A stretch of 5,940 nt of DNA, taken from Chloroflexota bacterium (GTDB lineage Bacteria > Chloroflexota > Dehalococcoidia > Plut-88900). Both the position numbers and the translations under genes were made by a program. This document shows positions 4,427-5,940 of this stretch, piece after piece (position 1 is the first letter of the stretch; each line of letters opens with the position of its first letter). The DNA lies in assembly GCA_022572865.1 (NCBI GenBank), contig JACZVB010000106.1, positions 1 through 5,940 of the forward strand, read 5' to 3'. The notes beneath the pieces were generated by a model. The model was not told the DNA's origin. It searched no databases and saw nothing but the letters and a program-made list of their open reading frames with translations.

Positions 4427-5940
4427 TTACCCCATGCGGGAACCACCCCACTTGGAGACGCCCTGGGCCGTTGGCTCGGCGATCACGTTGATCACCGCGG
4501 GTTTGCCACTATCGAAGGCCCGCTCCAGGGCAGGGCGAATCTGATCAGGGTCTTCGACCTTCTCACCGTAGCACCCAAGGGCCTCGGCCATCTCGTGGAA
4601 GGCGGTGAATCCCAACTCCCGGCCCGGCTTCCGCGTGTCCAGGGACCGGGCCGTCCATCCGGCGTTATTGCTTATCACCGTGACAACCTGCAGGTTGTGG
4701 CGGGCAGCGGTATCCAACTCCATGGCATTCATTCCCATAGAGCCGTCCCCGTGTAGGACTAGCACCTGCTTATCGGGTTTGGCAAGTTTGGCCCCTATGC
4801 CGTAAGGCAAACCAACCCCCATAGTGCCGGTGACCCCGGCGTTCAGCCTGTGGCCCGGCACAAAGGTGGGAATGGACTGACGTCCGAAATGCAGTATCTC
4901 GTTACCATCCACCGACAGTATGGCGTCCCTATCCAGGAAATCCCGGATCTCCTTGCATATCCTGAGGGGATGGATGGGGACCTGGTCTGAGTTTAGCAAC
5001 GGGGCGACCTGAGCGGCCCTGCGCTCGTTGACCTCGCTCAGGTGGACCACCCAGGGAGACTCCAGGGCCCCGGCGAACCTGGACTGCTGGGATTCGGCTT
5101 CGCCAACCATCTGTCCCAGGACGAGCTGGGCATCGCCGACGATGCCCAGCTCGACATCACGGTTATGTCCTATCTCACTTGCTTCGATGTCTATCTGGAT
5201 GATCCTGGCGTCCTGGGCGAAGCGGCTTCCGTAGTTCATCATCCAGTTGAGGCGGGTCCCCACCACCAGCACCACGTCCGCCTCTCGCATGGCGGCGCTC
5301 CTGGCCCCCGGGAAGGAGACGGCGTGGTCCTCGGGCACCAGGCCCCGGGACATGGGGGCGGTGTAGAAGGGTATGTTGGTGACATCTATGAACCGCTCCA
5401 GGTCGGCAGCGCCCCCGGAGAAGAACACGCCTCCCCCGGCCATGACCAGGGGCCGCTCCGCCTCGGCGAGCATTCCTATCGCCTCTGCAACGGCATCCGG
5501 CTCCGCGGCGGGCCTGCTTCGCTTGGCGAAACGGGTCGGCGGCGGCACCGTATCCTCCTCTACCTCCTCGTAGAGAACATCGGCTCCACAGTCTATGTAG
5601 ACCGGGCCCGGGCGTCCGGAAAGCGCCTGGCGAAACGCGGTGCTGACTATCTCCGGGTATCGGGCCGCCGTGGTGGGGCGATGCCAGTATTTACACAGGG
5701 GTTGCAGGATACTGACCTGGTCCACCTCCTGGAATGCCTCCCGCCCAATCTCATGCACAGGCCCGGCGCCTCCCAGGACGACCATGGGAGCGCAGTCGAT
5801 AGAAGCGGTGTAGATCCCCGTAAGAAGGTTAAGGGTCCCAGGCCCCGAGGCTGCGGTGCATACCCCGGGCTTGCCGGTGACCCGGGCGTAGGCATGGGCA
5901 GCAAAGGCCGCCCCTTGTTCGTGGCGAAAGTCTACGGTCC
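4427..5940 (-). CDS. Thiamine diphosphate-dependent enzyme, acetolactate synthase large subunit-like, 5'-truncated
   Basis: The frame is open from the window end to a TAA at 4427-4429, giving 503 visible residues. Full members are about 540-590 aa, so perhaps 45-60 N-terminal residues are missing. An internal ATG at 5785 is not the start, since conserved sequence lies before it. Domains in order: the pyrimidine-binding domain with the catalytic Glu in RHEQGAA (visible residue 7), then ASGPGTLN and the AFQEVD segment; the central domain (about 145-270) with VVLVVGTRLN and IIQIDIEASEIG; and the diphosphate-binding domain with GTMGVGLPYGIGA and the GDG...NN metal/ThDP motif (GDG at 397-399, NN at 424-425). 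The QWQ-type segment that usually follows NN-x-G in biosynthetic acetohydroxyacid synthases is absent; NNAGWTARSLDTRKPGRELG stands there instead. It may therefore be a catabolic 2-oxoacid or acyl-CoA lyase or decarboxylase rather than a valine/isoleucine enzyme. No small regulatory subunit gene is next to it downstream. Confidence 0.88.
   Translation of the reverse strand, partial: TVDFRHEQGAAFAAHAYARVTGKPGVCTAASGPGTLNLLTGIYTASIDCAPMVVLGGAGPVHEIGREAFQEVDQVSILQPLCKYWHRPTTAARYPEIVSTAFRQALSGRPGPVYIDCGADVLYEEVEEDTVPPPTRFAKRSRPAAEPDAVAEAIGMLAEAERPLVMAGGGVFFSGGAADLERFIDVTNIPFYTAPMSRGLVPEDHAVSFPGARSAAMREADVVLVVGTRLNWMMNYGSRFAQDARIIQIDIEASEIGHNRDVELGIVGDAQLVLGQMVGEAESQQSRFAGALESPWVVHLSEVNERRAAQVAPLLNSDQVPIHPLRICKEIRDFLDRDAILSVDGNEILHFGRQSIPTFVPGHRLNAGVTGTMGVGLPYGIGAKLAKPDKQVLVLHGDGSMGMNAMELDTAARHNLQVVTVISNNAGWTARSLDTRKPGRELGFTAFHEMAEALGCYGEKVEDPDQIRPALERAFDSGKPAVINVIAEPTAQGVSKWGGSRMG

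Noticed and set aside
2..5940. A phytanoyl-CoA alpha-oxidation pathway linking the PhyH-like oxygenase, the thiolase and the ThDP enzyme (as a 2-hydroxyacyl-CoA lyase).
   Set aside because: The oxygenase lies on the other side of the probable breakpoint from the ThDP enzyme, the thiolase is only a fragment, and the PhyH substrate is unknown. The apparent pathway is likely a coincidence of the join.

Overview
This looks like a fragment of an environmental (probably metagenome-assembled) bacterial contig in which two different genomic backgrounds meet. The left part, up to about position 1215, is very GC-rich and avoids ATA (Ile) and AGA/AGG (Arg) in its second gene. It would suit a proteobacterial, possibly alphaproteobacterial, genome. 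The right part, from about 1230 to the end, uses ATA and AGG freely and encodes proteins of a style I associate with Chloroflexota/Dehalococcoidia-like MAGs. Both taxonomic guesses are inferences from codon use and protein style, not search results.

Layout: (1) 2-643 (+), the C-terminal part of a PhyH-type Fe(II)/2-oxoglutarate dioxygenase. (2) 644-854, a spacer with an AT-richer stretch, a weak promoter candidate and a clear ribosome binding site. (3) 855-1604 (+), an uninterrupted 249-codon ORF that is a chimera: the N-terminal third of a radical SAM protein, including its CxxxCxxC cluster motif, joined in frame to the C-terminal third of a thiolase. The join lies in a short A-K-E-L-G-L-K stretch that would fit either parent. 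(4) 1743-2537 (+), a 264-aa soluble protein with an alternating beta/alpha pattern and an acidic tail, family not recognised. (5) 2538-2844, a convergent intergenic region holding a series of hairpins, including a perfect 26-bp palindrome. (6) 2845-4152 (-), an MFS exporter of the EntS/MFS_3 type with a TTG start. (7) 4153-4426, a mostly featureless gap. (8) 4427-5940 (-), a thiamine-diphosphate enzyme of the acetolactate synthase/oxalyl-CoA decarboxylase superfamily, cut off by the window end.

The right-hand genes look like ordinary metabolic and transport genes, and I see no obvious shared pathway. The most important observation is the chimeric ORF at 855-1604. It is most economically explained as an assembly join, or a short-homology recombination, between two unrelated genomes. 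It should not be annotated as a new bifunctional enzyme, and context should not be carried across it; for example, the dioxygenase should not be linked to the ThDP enzyme. I found no convincing undescribed biological system here. The hairpin-rich element at 2581-2759 is the best candidate for something under-described.
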